Below are positions 47,418 to 58,863 of a DNA stretch of 64,000 nt, piece after piece. Below the pieces are notes generated by a model, which was not told the DNA's origin, made no database searches, and saw only the letters and a list, made by a program, of their open reading frames with translations. How positions within the stretch are numbered: the first letter of the stretch is position 1; the number at the start of each line of letters is the position of its first letter. The DNA comes from Clitoria ternatea (taxonomy: Eukaryota > Streptophyta > Magnoliopsida > Fabales > Fabaceae). Location: the NCBI GenBank assembly GCA_037962975.1, contig CM075673.1:157810667-157874666 (forward strand), written 5' to 3'. The translations under genes were made by a program, and so were the position numbers.

Positions 47418-50142
47418 AATCGCTTGTGTATTGTCTCTTTCTCTCTTACTCTTTACTATCAAAAGTCTGGTGCACTTAAGTTCATAATGTACGATAGTAA
47501 AAGTCTGGTAAATCAGCGCTCTCTCAATCAAAGTATCACGCTCTTTGTCTCTTCAAACGTCTGGTCCGTTGCATAACGCTCCAAAAGTTTAAATATCAGT
47601 TTTTGGTTTGAAAAAGTGAGCAGACTTATTCAACCCCCATTTCTAAGTCTGTTCTCCGAACCAACAATCTCTTTTTAAAATATATGAAAATCAAAATTAT
47701 CATTTACTCAATTTAAGTCAACATTTCGTATTTCTTTTTAAAAATATTTTACCAAAGCCTTTAAAATCATTTTAAAAAAGACTAAAAATCAAAGAATTTC
47801 CAAATTACAAAGAACTATCAGACCCACTTTTCTTTTAATTAAGTCTTCTCATTAAGAGATTATTTTGGACGAGACTTCTCTTTAATCTTGTTTTCTTTTT
47901 CAATAAAATCTTGTCATTTTCTCTAGTATGTTATTTATTTAGACAAAACATTTGGTTAATTCTTTCAAAATTCCCATTTCTTTCCTTGTTTGTGTTGTCC
48001 AATTCCCTCCTTTAAGAGGTTATACTAACTTTCGGCCACTGGAAAAATGCACGATCTACTTGAGGCAACCATTTTTACAATGCATAGTTTAAGATGCTAA
48101 TATCTTCCCCACCTATAATCGACTCTCAAACTTATAATCTCATTTGTATAACGAATGTCTTAACAAATGTTTTCTTAATATTTTCTTTAAATAAATATTG
48201 GTAGTGACTCTATTTTCAACAGAAAATCTACACTGATGATATTAGTAACTTATCCTAGAGTTACTATCATATCCTAAAGAATCTTAAAACATAAAACTAC
48301 ATGAACTAAATAGGTTACTGACCTACCAAGCTTTAACTTTTTAAAATTTGAATAAGTTCAAAAAGCTACTTTTAGTATAGTTTTGTATTTCTTTTTAAAG
48401 TCAATGCTATTTTTTATTTCTTTAATAAATGTAACGAGGACAATTAGTTCACATTTTGTATAATTACTATAAGAAGATACGCAAATACCATAATATTAGC
48501 TAATATTATAAAAATGTTGATACTAGTTATTCCCCGAACTCTGTTTGTATTTAATGCAATACCACTTGTGAATACCATTCTGTTTCATTATTCTGTAAGC
48601 TTATGGATGAATTTTACACCCCTTTTAATTTCTTCTACTTTATTTTTTAAAGCACCAAATTAGTTATTGGTGTTTTATTGGTGGTGCCTTCTTTATTTAA
48701 GGTAAAAAGGAGCAAGTTCAACACCATACCCCCTCCGTGTGTATTTTGTTTTTATTTATTAATTATTTTAAGAAAAACATATTTGGAACTATTGGGCTAA
48801 CAAGAAGTCGGCCCAATATTTCTTCCTATTTTTTACATCCATTTTTATTTGTTATTGTTTGATCTTCCTTATTCGCTTTGTTACCTGAGATGCCTATTTT
48901 CATTTTTTTATTTTAAATTTATATTTCTTTCTTGTGTTTGATATAAATAAAAAATCCTCCATTTTTTGTTACCTCTTTTTTTCATCTTTAATTTGTATTC
49001 CTTTTATTAATTATACTAAAAAAATAAAAATATATTTTGATTTAATTTGGGCTTCCTATTTTAGAATTCAAAAACCCATAAAAAAACAATAATTATTTTC
49101 CCTAAATAAATTATGCAACAATTTTTAACGGTGTTGTCCAAAATACTTTGCATATATCGACGTTATACAGTTGTGAAGCTCGAAACATGTACGAAGTACT
49201 TGGTGTTGTATTTTCCATCGATATAAAACCTCTCTTTAATTACAAAATCTAAAAAATACAATAGGATCTCTTTTTAAAATATATGAAAATCAAAATTATC
49301 ATTTCCTTAATTTAAGTCAACATTTCATTTTTTTTTTTAAATTTCCAAAGCCTTTAAAATCGTTTTAAAAAAGACTAAAAATCAAACTTATAATCGATTC
49401 TTAAGCTTATAATCTCATCTGTGTCACGATTGTCTTAACAAATATTTTGCTGATATTTTTCTTTAAATAAATATTGATGATGACTCTATTTTCAAAAGAA
49501 AATCCACAATAATGATATAAGTAATTTATCCTAGAGTTCCTATCATATCCTAAAGAATCTTAAAACATAAAACTATATGAACTAAATAGGTTACTAACCT
49601 ACTAAGCTTTAACTTTTTTAAATTTGAATAAGTTCAAAAAGCTACTTTTAGTATAGTTTTGTATTTCTTTTTAAATTCAATGCTATTTTTTATTTCTTTA
49701 ATAAACGTAACGAGGAAAATTAGTTCATATTTTGTATAATTACTGTAAGAATATATGTAAATACCACAATATTAACTAATATTGTAAAAATCTTCGTACT
49801 AGTTATCACGAACTCTATTTGTATTTAATGTAATACCACTAGCCAATACTATTCTGTTTCACTATTCTGTGAGCTTATGGATAAATATTACACCCCTTTT
49901 AATTTCTTCTACTTTTTTATTCACGCACCAAATTAGTTATTGGTGTTTTAGGGGTGGTGCCTTCTTTATTTAAGGCAAAGAGGAGCAAGTTTAAGACCCC
50001 ACTCTCTCCGTGTTTATTTATTTAGTTATTTAATGTTTTAAGAAAAACAAATTTGTTATTTTTTGATCTTCCTTGTTCGCTTTGTTAGTTAAGATGCCCT
50101 TTTTATTTTTTATCTTTAACTTTATATTTTTTTCTTGTGTTT

Positions 50143-52907
50143 TAAAACATCCTAACCCTTAATATAATTATCCTAATATAATTAATTAGAATAATAAAAT
50201 TGAGGGTAAATTTTTTATGGATTATCAAATTAATTAAAATATAGAAAAGACCGCGAAACATTTATTTAAACAATATCCCTAGACCAATTAAATAAACCTT
50301 TCCCATATATAGCGATATGAGAAGATATAAAAATAATTAAAACGTATCTTGGATAATCAAAATGGAGATTATCACAAAATTCAATAGAAATCGTATTTTA
50401 AAGTATCAAATATAGGAAAATATGATTATATAATAAAAGTAATAAAATCCTATTAAATAAAATAAATAAAATGAAGAAATAAGCATTCTGTAGGAATCTC
50501 GTTTGAGCGAAATTTCATTCGCTTGAGTGAGATCGACCCTATTCGCTTGAGCGAAGCAAATTCGCTTGAGCGAAGCAAATTCGCTTGAGCGAATTAACAT
50601 TGAGGATCAGACCTCTCACTTCGCCTGGGCGAAACCCCCTTCGCCACACATTTCCACTTAATCTCGCTTAAGCGAGACTCTACTTGCTTGAGCAAGATTG
50701 ATCCAGAATCAAAATCTCAAGCATTTCGCTTGGGCGAGATAGGCTCGCCTGAGTGAAATCGTTCTAGTGACACCCTCCTGATGCTGTACCAATTTCGTTT
50801 GAGCGAAAGCCATTTTTGCTTGAGCAAAATCGAACCTGAGACCGATTTCCTGATACAAAACTACTTCGCTTGAGCAAGATTCCTTCTCGCTTGGGCGAAA
50901 GGCCAATTCGCTTGAGCGAGTCCCATTCGCTTAAGCGAAAATAGATAAACATGCCAACCACCTTAACTCGCTTGAGCGAGATTCAATTCGCTTGAGCGAG
51001 TTATGCAGCTCAGACCTGAAAATTTGAATTTCCTGTACAAATGACATTTTTAATAACTTAAACCAACTTTCGACCTACGCAATTTGCCCGTGTTAAGTCC
51101 GAATACTATGAAACTTTATGGGCACTATATTTTACCCATTCCGAAGCTAATGTCCGTTTGCCAAAATTCGAACATATGACCAACTTATGCATATAAATGC
51201 AATATAGCCATTATATGCCAACTATAGGCATTAAATTCATCAAATTGCATTCAAATACATCAAAACCTATATGGATAACTCATAATTGATATAGGGAATC
51301 TATTGATCCCTTCCGATGACTCAACAACTCATCGGATCTCAACTTCACACTTTCAATTCCTAAATTTCCTTTTCATGTATATGAACCATATCAACTCTTT
51401 ATACTTAAACACATATAATATATCATACTCACATACTCACATGCATATACATATTCAAGTTCATGCATATACATATTCATGTTTAAATTTTAAGCTTCCA
51501 AATAAAGCTATCCATCATTTAAAACTTTAAATCCTTCATACATATCATAAAACATCATCTAGAGTCGGCCAAGGCATAATATACTACCATACATACTATG
51601 TACAAACATGTACATAGCACTTTAATCTCCACTGAATGCCATCTTATATGCCTTCGCTTCTTCCTATATCCACTGAAAAAGATAACCATAAATAGGGGTG
51701 AGCATACTAATTAAATGACAGTTATTGAATCGGATCAAGCGTCCAATTCACTAACACATATAAATCATAATCATATCATATAATCTTATCACATATCATT
51801 CATTCTTATATCATCAAATGATCATATCATATCAATGCATTCACATGCCCAACCAAATGCATCCATTATTAAGTTTTAATTTTGTGTTGCAACACTGGCT
51901 CTCAGCCATAGTTCAGCTCTCAGCTGATCCGGCTGTTTAACTGGTATCAAACCGTTTGCCCTCTCACGTGACACAATCACTCTCAACGACAATGGTAGTG
52001 CCATGGGCTAAACCCTGAGCCCCACTCAAGAGGTTTGCCTTGAGTCTCACCCAAGGTCTTTTGTGGAATCCTCGAAACCACATAATATTTCATGTTTGTT
52101 CATTACATAAGCACCTCATGCTTTATCAATTGCATCTCATGCATTCATATATCATGAAGAATTCATGAATATCATTTATATCATTATGAATCACATATCA
52201 TCATCATATTTTCTACTGCATCTTATGCAAAGGAATCACAATCAATTCACATATTCAATTCACATCTCATGCTAATTCAATATCAATAACATTAGTTTAT
52301 GAACAGAAAATATCATATCACAAACATGTCACACATACTATACATATTCGGGATTTCTCATTAAATATAATATTATTATCCCAAATCCGTTCATAAACTA
52401 TATATTTAAAATGTAAACACTCCCCCTACCTGGAATAAATAATTCCAGAAGCTCCTCCAGCTATCAATTATAATCCACTCACTGTTCGTAAATTCCAAAT
52501 TGAACCTCTAGCTCCGAAACCTTCCGAAGCTACTTTAAATTGAAGAGTTCAAGCTCTCTCTTTGATCCAACTACAACTTGAAGAGAAGAGTGAAGAAGAT
52601 GATGGAGTTCTTCTTCAATTTAAGATTTTGCACTAGAATTTTGAAAGAAAAAGGATTAGAAATGATAATTCTTGATGAAGAGAAGAATTAAATGAAGAAG
52701 AAATGGTTTCTCTCAATCTCACGAAGGTTTTAGAAGAAAAGGAGAGACATTCAACTTTTAAAATGACTTAGGGATGTGTCCATCATTACGACAATTGTTA
52801 AGGATGTATCCATCATTTTAGCAATTGTTCAAATTAATTTCTCATTTGCCTTTAAATTCCTCTTTAAACCTCGTTTTAATAATAAATCCTATTTTTAGGA
52901 TGTTACA
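50143..52907 (-). mobile_element. Gypsy-type solo LTR with CGCTTGAGCG array
   Basis: 2765 bp, minus-strand start TGTAACATCCTAAAAATAGG, end GGATGTTTTA (decayed from the TTACA expected). Flanked by the 5-bp duplication TGTTT (50138-50142, 52908-52912), inside the 1.6-kb array. No PBS, PPT or coding sequence is attached, so it is a solo LTR. The start resembles gypsy element 1's LTR (TGTAACATCC). Contains about 18 CGCTTGAGCG-type motifs at 50500-51005. Confidence 0.85.
50500..51005. repeat. CGCTTGAGCG motif array
   Basis: About 18 copies of CGCTTGAGCG with A or G following and single-base variants (CGCTTAAGCG, CGCTTGGGCG), spaced about 20-50 bp. The CGCT/AGCG arms make each copy near-palindromic. 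Confidence 0.9.
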
Positions 52908-55796
52908 TGTTTAATGTTAATAAAAAATCCTCCATTTTTTATTACTTCTTTTTTTCATTTTTAATTAGTTATACTAAAAAAATAAAAAACTATATTTTGA
53001 TTTAATTTGGGCTTCCTTTTTTAGAATTAAAAAAATAAAAACACAACAAATATCTTCCTTAAATAAATTATACAATGATTTTATAACGATGTCGTATAAA
53101 ATATGTTGCCTATATCGACGTTATAAGGTCATGAAGGTTGAAACATGTACAAAGTTCGGTCTTGTATTTTCCTCTTATATAAAACCTGTCTTTTATTAAA
53201 ATAAATCTAAAAAATGCAATAGGATCTCTTTTAAAAATATATGAAAATTTGAATTATCATTTCTTCAAATTAAGTCAAAATTTCATTTTCTTTTAAAAAA
53301 TTATTTTCCAAATCCTTGAAAATCATTTTAAAAAAACACTAAAAATCAAATTTCAAAGATAATTTCCAAATTACAAAGAACAATGTAACCCTCATTTCGC
53401 GGTGTGCCTGGAAATATGTAAGAGTAAGATCAATTCCTGTCAGGCCCATTTTTCTTTTAAATAAGTCTTCTTATTAAGAGATTAATTTGGACGAGACATC
53501 TTGTTAATCTCACTTTCTTTTTCAAAAAAATCTTGTCCTTTTCTTGAATATGAGATTAATTTAGATAAGATGTTCTATTGACTCCTTTAAAATTCTCATT
53601 TCTTTCCTTGTTTGTGTTGTTCAATCCCCTTCTTTAAGAGGTTAAACTAACTTTCAGCTATTTGAAATACGTGCGATCATATAGAGTGAGATGTTAATAC
53701 CTTCCCCACCTATAATCGACTCTCAAACTTATACTCTTATTTTTATGACCACTGTCTTAACAAAGATTTTTCCAATATTTTTCTTTACATAAATATTGGT
53801 GGCGACTTTATTTTCAAAAGAAATTTGAACTTTTTTCTCGTTTAGTCTCCTATACCACAGTCCTGGTCACGACAATAATGATATAAGAATTTATCCTAGA
53901 GTGTCTATAACTATCCTAAAGAATCCATAAAACTAAAAGAAGTGAATAGGTTACTAACTAAAAGAAGTGAATAGGTTACTAACCTTCAACATTTTAAAAT
54001 TTTGAATCAATTCAAAAAGCTTTTTTTAGCATAATTTTGTATTTTTTTAAAATTCAATACATCTTTTTATTTCCTTAATGGACGTGACGAGGACAATTAG
54101 TTCACACTTTGTATAATTACTATAAGAAGATATATATACACACCACAATATTAGCTAATATTGTAAAAATCTTCATACTAGGTATCATAAACTTTGTTTG
54201 TATTTAATGCAATACCACTAACGAATACAATTTTGTTTCATTATTTTGTGGGTTTATAGATAAATCTTACACCATTTTAAATTTTTTCTGCTTTATTATT
54301 TCAAACACCAAATTAGTTAACATTATGTTGGTGTTTTAGTGTTGTGTCTTCTTTATTTAAGGTAAAGGGGAGCAAGTTTAAAAAAAAGTTTGACACTATT
54401 GGGCTAATAAGAAGAAGTAGGCCCATTCTTTCTTCCATTTTTTACTTTCATTTTTATTTGTTATTGTTTGAGCTTCCTTTCTGTTTTATTAGCTAACATG
54501 CCCTTTTTTATCTTTATTATTTTTATTTTTTTCTTGTGTTTAATGTAAATAAAAAATCCTCCATTTTTTATTAGTCTTTTTTTCATTGTTAATTTGTATT
54601 CCTTTTATTAATTATACTAAAACAATAAAAAATATATTTTGATTTAATTTGGGCCTCTTTTTTATAATTAAAAAACAATAAAAACACAGCAATTATTTCC
54701 TTAAATAAATTATGCAATAATTTTATAATGGCATCGTGCAAAATACTTTGCCTATATCGACATTATAAGGTCGTGAGTACTCAATCTTGTATTTTCCTTC
54801 GATATAAAGCCTCTCTTTTATTAAAAAATTAAAAAAAAATGCAATAGGATCTCTTTTTAAAAGATATGAAAATCCAAATTATCATTACTTCTAAGTCAAA
54901 ATTTCATATTTCTTTTTTAAAAATTATTTTCCAAAGCCTTTAAAATCATTTTAAAAAAAAGACTAAATCAGATTTCAAAGATAATTTCCAAATTACAAAG
55001 ACTTATGTAACCTTGATTTCACGATGTGCCTAAAAATATGTAGGAGCAAGATTAATTCCTATTGGGCCCAGTTTTCTTTTAAATAAGTCTTCTCATTAAG
55101 AGATTAATTTGGACGATTTGTTAATCTCGCTTTCTTTTCTAAAAAAATCTTGTCTTCTTCTTGAATATAAGATTAATTTGGATGAAATTCTGTTAACTTA
55201 TTTAAAATTATCATTTGTTTCCTTGTTTGTGTTGTTCAATTCCCTTCTTTAAGAGGTTAATCTAACCTTTAGCTATTTGAAATACGCGCAATCTACTTAA
55301 GACAACCGTTTTTACAACGGACAGTGTGAGATGCTAATACTTTCCTTACCTATAATCGACTCTCAAACTTATACTCTCATCTTTATGACTAGTGTCTTGA
55401 CAAAGATTTTCCCGATATTTTTTCTTTAAATACATATTGGTGACGACTCTATTTTCAAAAGAAATTTAAACTTCTTTTTTTCTTGTTTAATCTCTCATTG
55501 CAGTCTTGGTCACGACAATGATGATATAAGTAATTTATCCTATAGTTCCTATATCCTAACAAATTTTAAAATATAAAACTAAAGGAACTAAATAGGTTAC
55601 TAACCTACTAGCCTTTAACTTTTTAAAATTTCCATCAGTTCAAAAAGCTATTTTTAAGATAATTTTGTATTTTTTTAAATTCAATGAAATTTTTTATTTC
55701 TTTAATGAACATGACAAGGACAATTAGTTCACACTTTGTATAATTACTATAAAAAGATATATACATACCATAATATTAGCTAATATTGGAAATACA

Positions 55797-57271
55797 TACA
55801 TGTTACCCACCCCGCCATCAACCCGCCAAAATACAAGGTGGGGCAGGTTTGGCCTCTTATCGGAGGTGGGTTAAAATTTTTGACTCACCCCATTTTGATG
55901 GCGGGGCGGGGAGAGGCGAGTTAGCCCGTCAACCTTTAAAAAATTAAAATGAATTATTGATCCGTCCTGAACTGGGGTCTAGGATCCGGTGTCAGGACAG
56001 CCTCAAGAGTTGAAGATTGAATGAGGTTGAAGACCAGTTGTGTGTATCCGGTCTCTCTGATCCAGCCTCTCAACGTGTGGAGGTCGGTCTTGTTATCCTG
56101 GAGATCCTTCACACCGACCTCTCGCGTTGGTGTGGGCGACAGGTGGTGTCACCTGTGAAGATTATTCGACGCTCAAGTTAGAAGAGTGTAAGTGAACTAT
56201 GTGAATGCTCAAACAGTATAATAGCAAGAGATAGAACAAGGACAACGTAACCTGGAACATGTATTGCAACCTGTTACTTATAGTCGAGCATGGAAATGAA
56301 TCGTTTGGTGTTAGTGGGCCCACTGGTTCTGATAGCGTGTATAAAGAGTCAATCTGAGTGGGCCAGCATTCTGAATATGCCAAGAGAGTAGGTGAATTAT
56401 CAGTGTACTGTTCTGTCACATGGATGGAAAGGTAATCACCCTTTCCATAAATCACGTTGGTGATTGTACCCACTCCTGTCGGTGGATGAAAGGGACATAT
56501 TCCACTTGTGCAGAATGCCTTCTTCATTATGATATTGGAGCAATCAATTATAAGTCACCCGGTGTAGGAGAGCGGATAGGCCACCCGTTATCTCGGATGT
56601 CACCTCGGATGACCGGTGTAAGTGAAGTTTACCTAGTGTGTTGCAGACCGGATCGATATTCTTGACACCGGTTGAACTCTAGGGCGGCTATAAGGACTTC
56701 ACTTTAAGTGAGCCCGGATCAACATATCTACCGAATGGAACAATGATCCTAGGATACCGAATGGATTCCAGGACGGCTGAAACTGCCTCCTTACCCTTAG
56801 GACCGGTGTCCAGACCGGATCAATTATAATATTTGAAAAAAAATTAATGGGGGGTTGGTTAATGGTTGATCCGCTTAAAAATATAAATAATAGAAATTAA
56901 TACAAATCAATTAACTTATTTTTTTAATAAGAAAAACTCAATTAAATTAAAACAAACCAAGTAATATACAATTAAAATAAAAAATTTGAATATAATTATA
57001 TTAATAATTCTAACTCAAACATCAATCGGAGTATTGATATGCTATGAAAAAAATTAAATTTTTTTATAAGATATTATTAATATTATATTATTATTATTAA
57101 AATAAAATATCATATAACCCGTCGGGTCAACCCGCCCCGCCCGGCTAAAACCGTGTAAAAATACGGGGCGAGCCGGGCCAATTTTGAACCCACCAAAGAT
57201 AAATTTAGTTAACTCGCTCCGTCCCATTTTAGGTAGGTTGACGGGCCAACCCATTGGGTTCGACCCACTTT
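55797..57271. mobile_element. GC-rich hAT-like non-autonomous element
   Basis: Interrupts the last array unit: array sequence stops after TTAGCTAATATTG and resumes near 57272. The ends are rich in ACCCGCC/GGCGGGT blocks in inverted arrangement (55809-55925 and 57117-57260). The minus-strand right end reads GATGTCAAAGTGGGTCG, like the TAGGGGTGTCAAA ends of common plant hAT-type elements. Exact termini and target duplication not resolved. It contains the solo LTR 55958-56822. Confidence 0.5.
55958..56822. mobile_element. 865-bp solo LTR nested in the hAT-like element
   Basis: Starts TGATCCGTCC and ends AGACCGGATCA, flanked by ATTAT on both sides (55953-55957, 56823-56827). TG...CA termini, a 5-bp duplication and no coding domain indicate a solo LTR. 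Orientation and family unknown. Open frames on both strands within it show no recognisable domain. Confidence 0.72.
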
Positions 57272-57464
57272 GACATCCTAGGTGTCACAAACTTTTGTGT
57301 TTAATGCAATACCCCTTGTTTTGTTTCTGTGGGCTCAAGGAAAATTTTTATCATCTACTTTACTTTTTAAAACACCAAATTAGTTAACTTTATGCTAATT
57401 TAATTCATAGAAAAAAGGAATGTTTCCAGAAAGAGAATGATTGAAAAAATTCCATGATTTGATC

Positions 57465-57470
57465 TATAAA
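57465..57470 (+). promoter_or_regulatory. Putative TATA box of the response-regulator gene
   Basis: CTATAAAACC about 60 bp upstream of the ATG at 57530 and about 65 bp downstream of the last recognisable array sequence. The spacing to the ATG implies a very short 5' UTR. Confidence 0.5.
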
Positions 57471-57529
57471 ACCTTACGTTGTCCACCAACTTGAATTGCC
57501 TTAGACCAAAGTTCAGTTACTCTTGAATT

Positions 57530-58791
57530 ATGTTAGAAACAGTGAAAAAAGGTGGTGAAGAGACATTGTCTAATGTTTCATTAGATGCTAGAATGCCTCC
57601 CTTCGATATCAATGTTCTGGTTATTGATAATGATGCTGCTTCACTCCACATAACAATGGGATTTCTAACTTCCTTGTGCTACAAAGGTATCTTATATATT
57701 TCACCCTTGTATTTTTTTTTTATTTCCTCATTTCATTCGTTTAATATATTATAGATACCTGTCCTTTAAGTTAGATCTAATATATTCAAAAAATAAATTA
57801 AACTAAAGAGTCAGAGTTGTTGGTTTCATACGTTTAAAAGTATCAATTAACCAGAGTTGTTGATTATCAAGTTAGATCTATTTTTAGTGAAAGATTTAGA
57901 AAAAGAAAATGGAGTATATAGGTTTTGTTTAATTTAAGAGAATATTTTTTATTTTAATTATAAATTATAATATTAATTTCTATTTTAAATTTTTCCTACA
58001 AGAAACATATTGAAAAATAACTTTTTTTTTGTTTTGGAAACATTTCATGTGATATACATTGGGAAAAATGGGCAATAGTAGATTATAACTTAAAAAATGT
58101 AATTTACTGAGGAAAAAGTTATTAAAAAAGTTTTTTTATAACTTTTATCTAATAAGTTAAACATATAGACTAACAATTTAGTGAATTATACTACTAAAAA
58201 AATTTTGTTTGTATAAATTTAAGTTATACTAATATTACATTAAATATTAATACAATTTATTCTTAGTAAAAACATAAAATATCTCTCATAACAAAATCCT
58301 CATAAAAAAACACAAAATATTTTTACTATCAGTATATTTCGTTTTTGTTTGTTAGATGTTAATACCAACAAAGGTTTGTTAACAACTTCCAAAACAAACA
58401 AAAATCGAAAGTCAATGGAAAAGTCTTTGGTTTTTTTCTAAATATAACCTTTTACTAATAAAAAGTAAAGTATTAGTATAGATCATTTGAATTTATATTA
58501 ACAATTAAATAAATTATTCTAATAAAAAATTTTATTAATATAAAATTGAACTATATTAATATTATATTAAATGTTTGTATAATACATTTTCTTGTTAATA
58601 AAAGCTTAAAATATTTTTATTAATATTATATTTTTAGTAGTTAAAACAACTTTTAAATTTTGTATGTTAGCTAATGATAATGTTTTTATAATGTTATATG
58701 TATTGAGCAATATGGTATGATAAGGTGTTCCAATAATAAAAAAGGTAAAAATAAAAAAAAAGGATGGTAAATTTGGCTCTACCTCTACTTC

Positions 58792-58863
<72 letters not shown>

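Larger units (their letters stand above)
37304..47666 (+). mobile_element. Solo-LTR-like element (1.86 kb) split by a nested gypsy
   Basis: Starts TGTTAGGG at 37304 and ends CCAACA at 47666, flanked by the 5-bp duplication ATCTC (37299-37303, 47667-47671). Removing the gypsy element 38921-47417 and one copy of its duplication leaves 1861 bp with LTR-type termini, no PBS, no coding frame, and a CT-rich and AACCCCC-containing end typical of copia LTRs. It interrupts the 1.6-kb unit at GGATCTCTTTTTAAAA, whose uninterrupted form is present in neighbouring units. Family not identified. Confidence 0.82.
29262..57400. repeat. Tandem array of a ~1.6-kb non-coding unit, interrupted by insertions
   Basis: At least eight diverged copies in one orientation. 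Taking CTCTTTTTAAAATATA as phase zero, units begin near 29265, 30898, 32520, 35668, 47669, 49267, 53226 and 54851. After subtracting the insertions the period is about 1.60-1.64 kb; the unit beginning at 49267 has an internal deletion of about 0.3 kb. Recurring landmarks are TTTAAGAGGTTATACTAAC, CCTATAATCGACTCTC, TTAGCTAATATTGTAAAAAT, GTGGTGCCTTCTTTATTTAA and GCCTATATCGACGTTATA. The last partial copy ends near 57400. No conserved open frame exists in the units. The array is broken by insertions at 33618-35233, 37304-47666, 50143-52907 and about 55797-57271. Confidence 0.88.

Noticed and set aside
50500..51005. CRISPR-like or attachment-site repeats
   Set aside because: Variable near-palindromic motifs in a solo LTR of a plant element; no prokaryotic context.
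56162..56665. Open frames of 121 and 81 residues on opposite strands
   Set aside because: They lie within the 865-bp solo LTR, overlap each other, and contain no recognisable motif.
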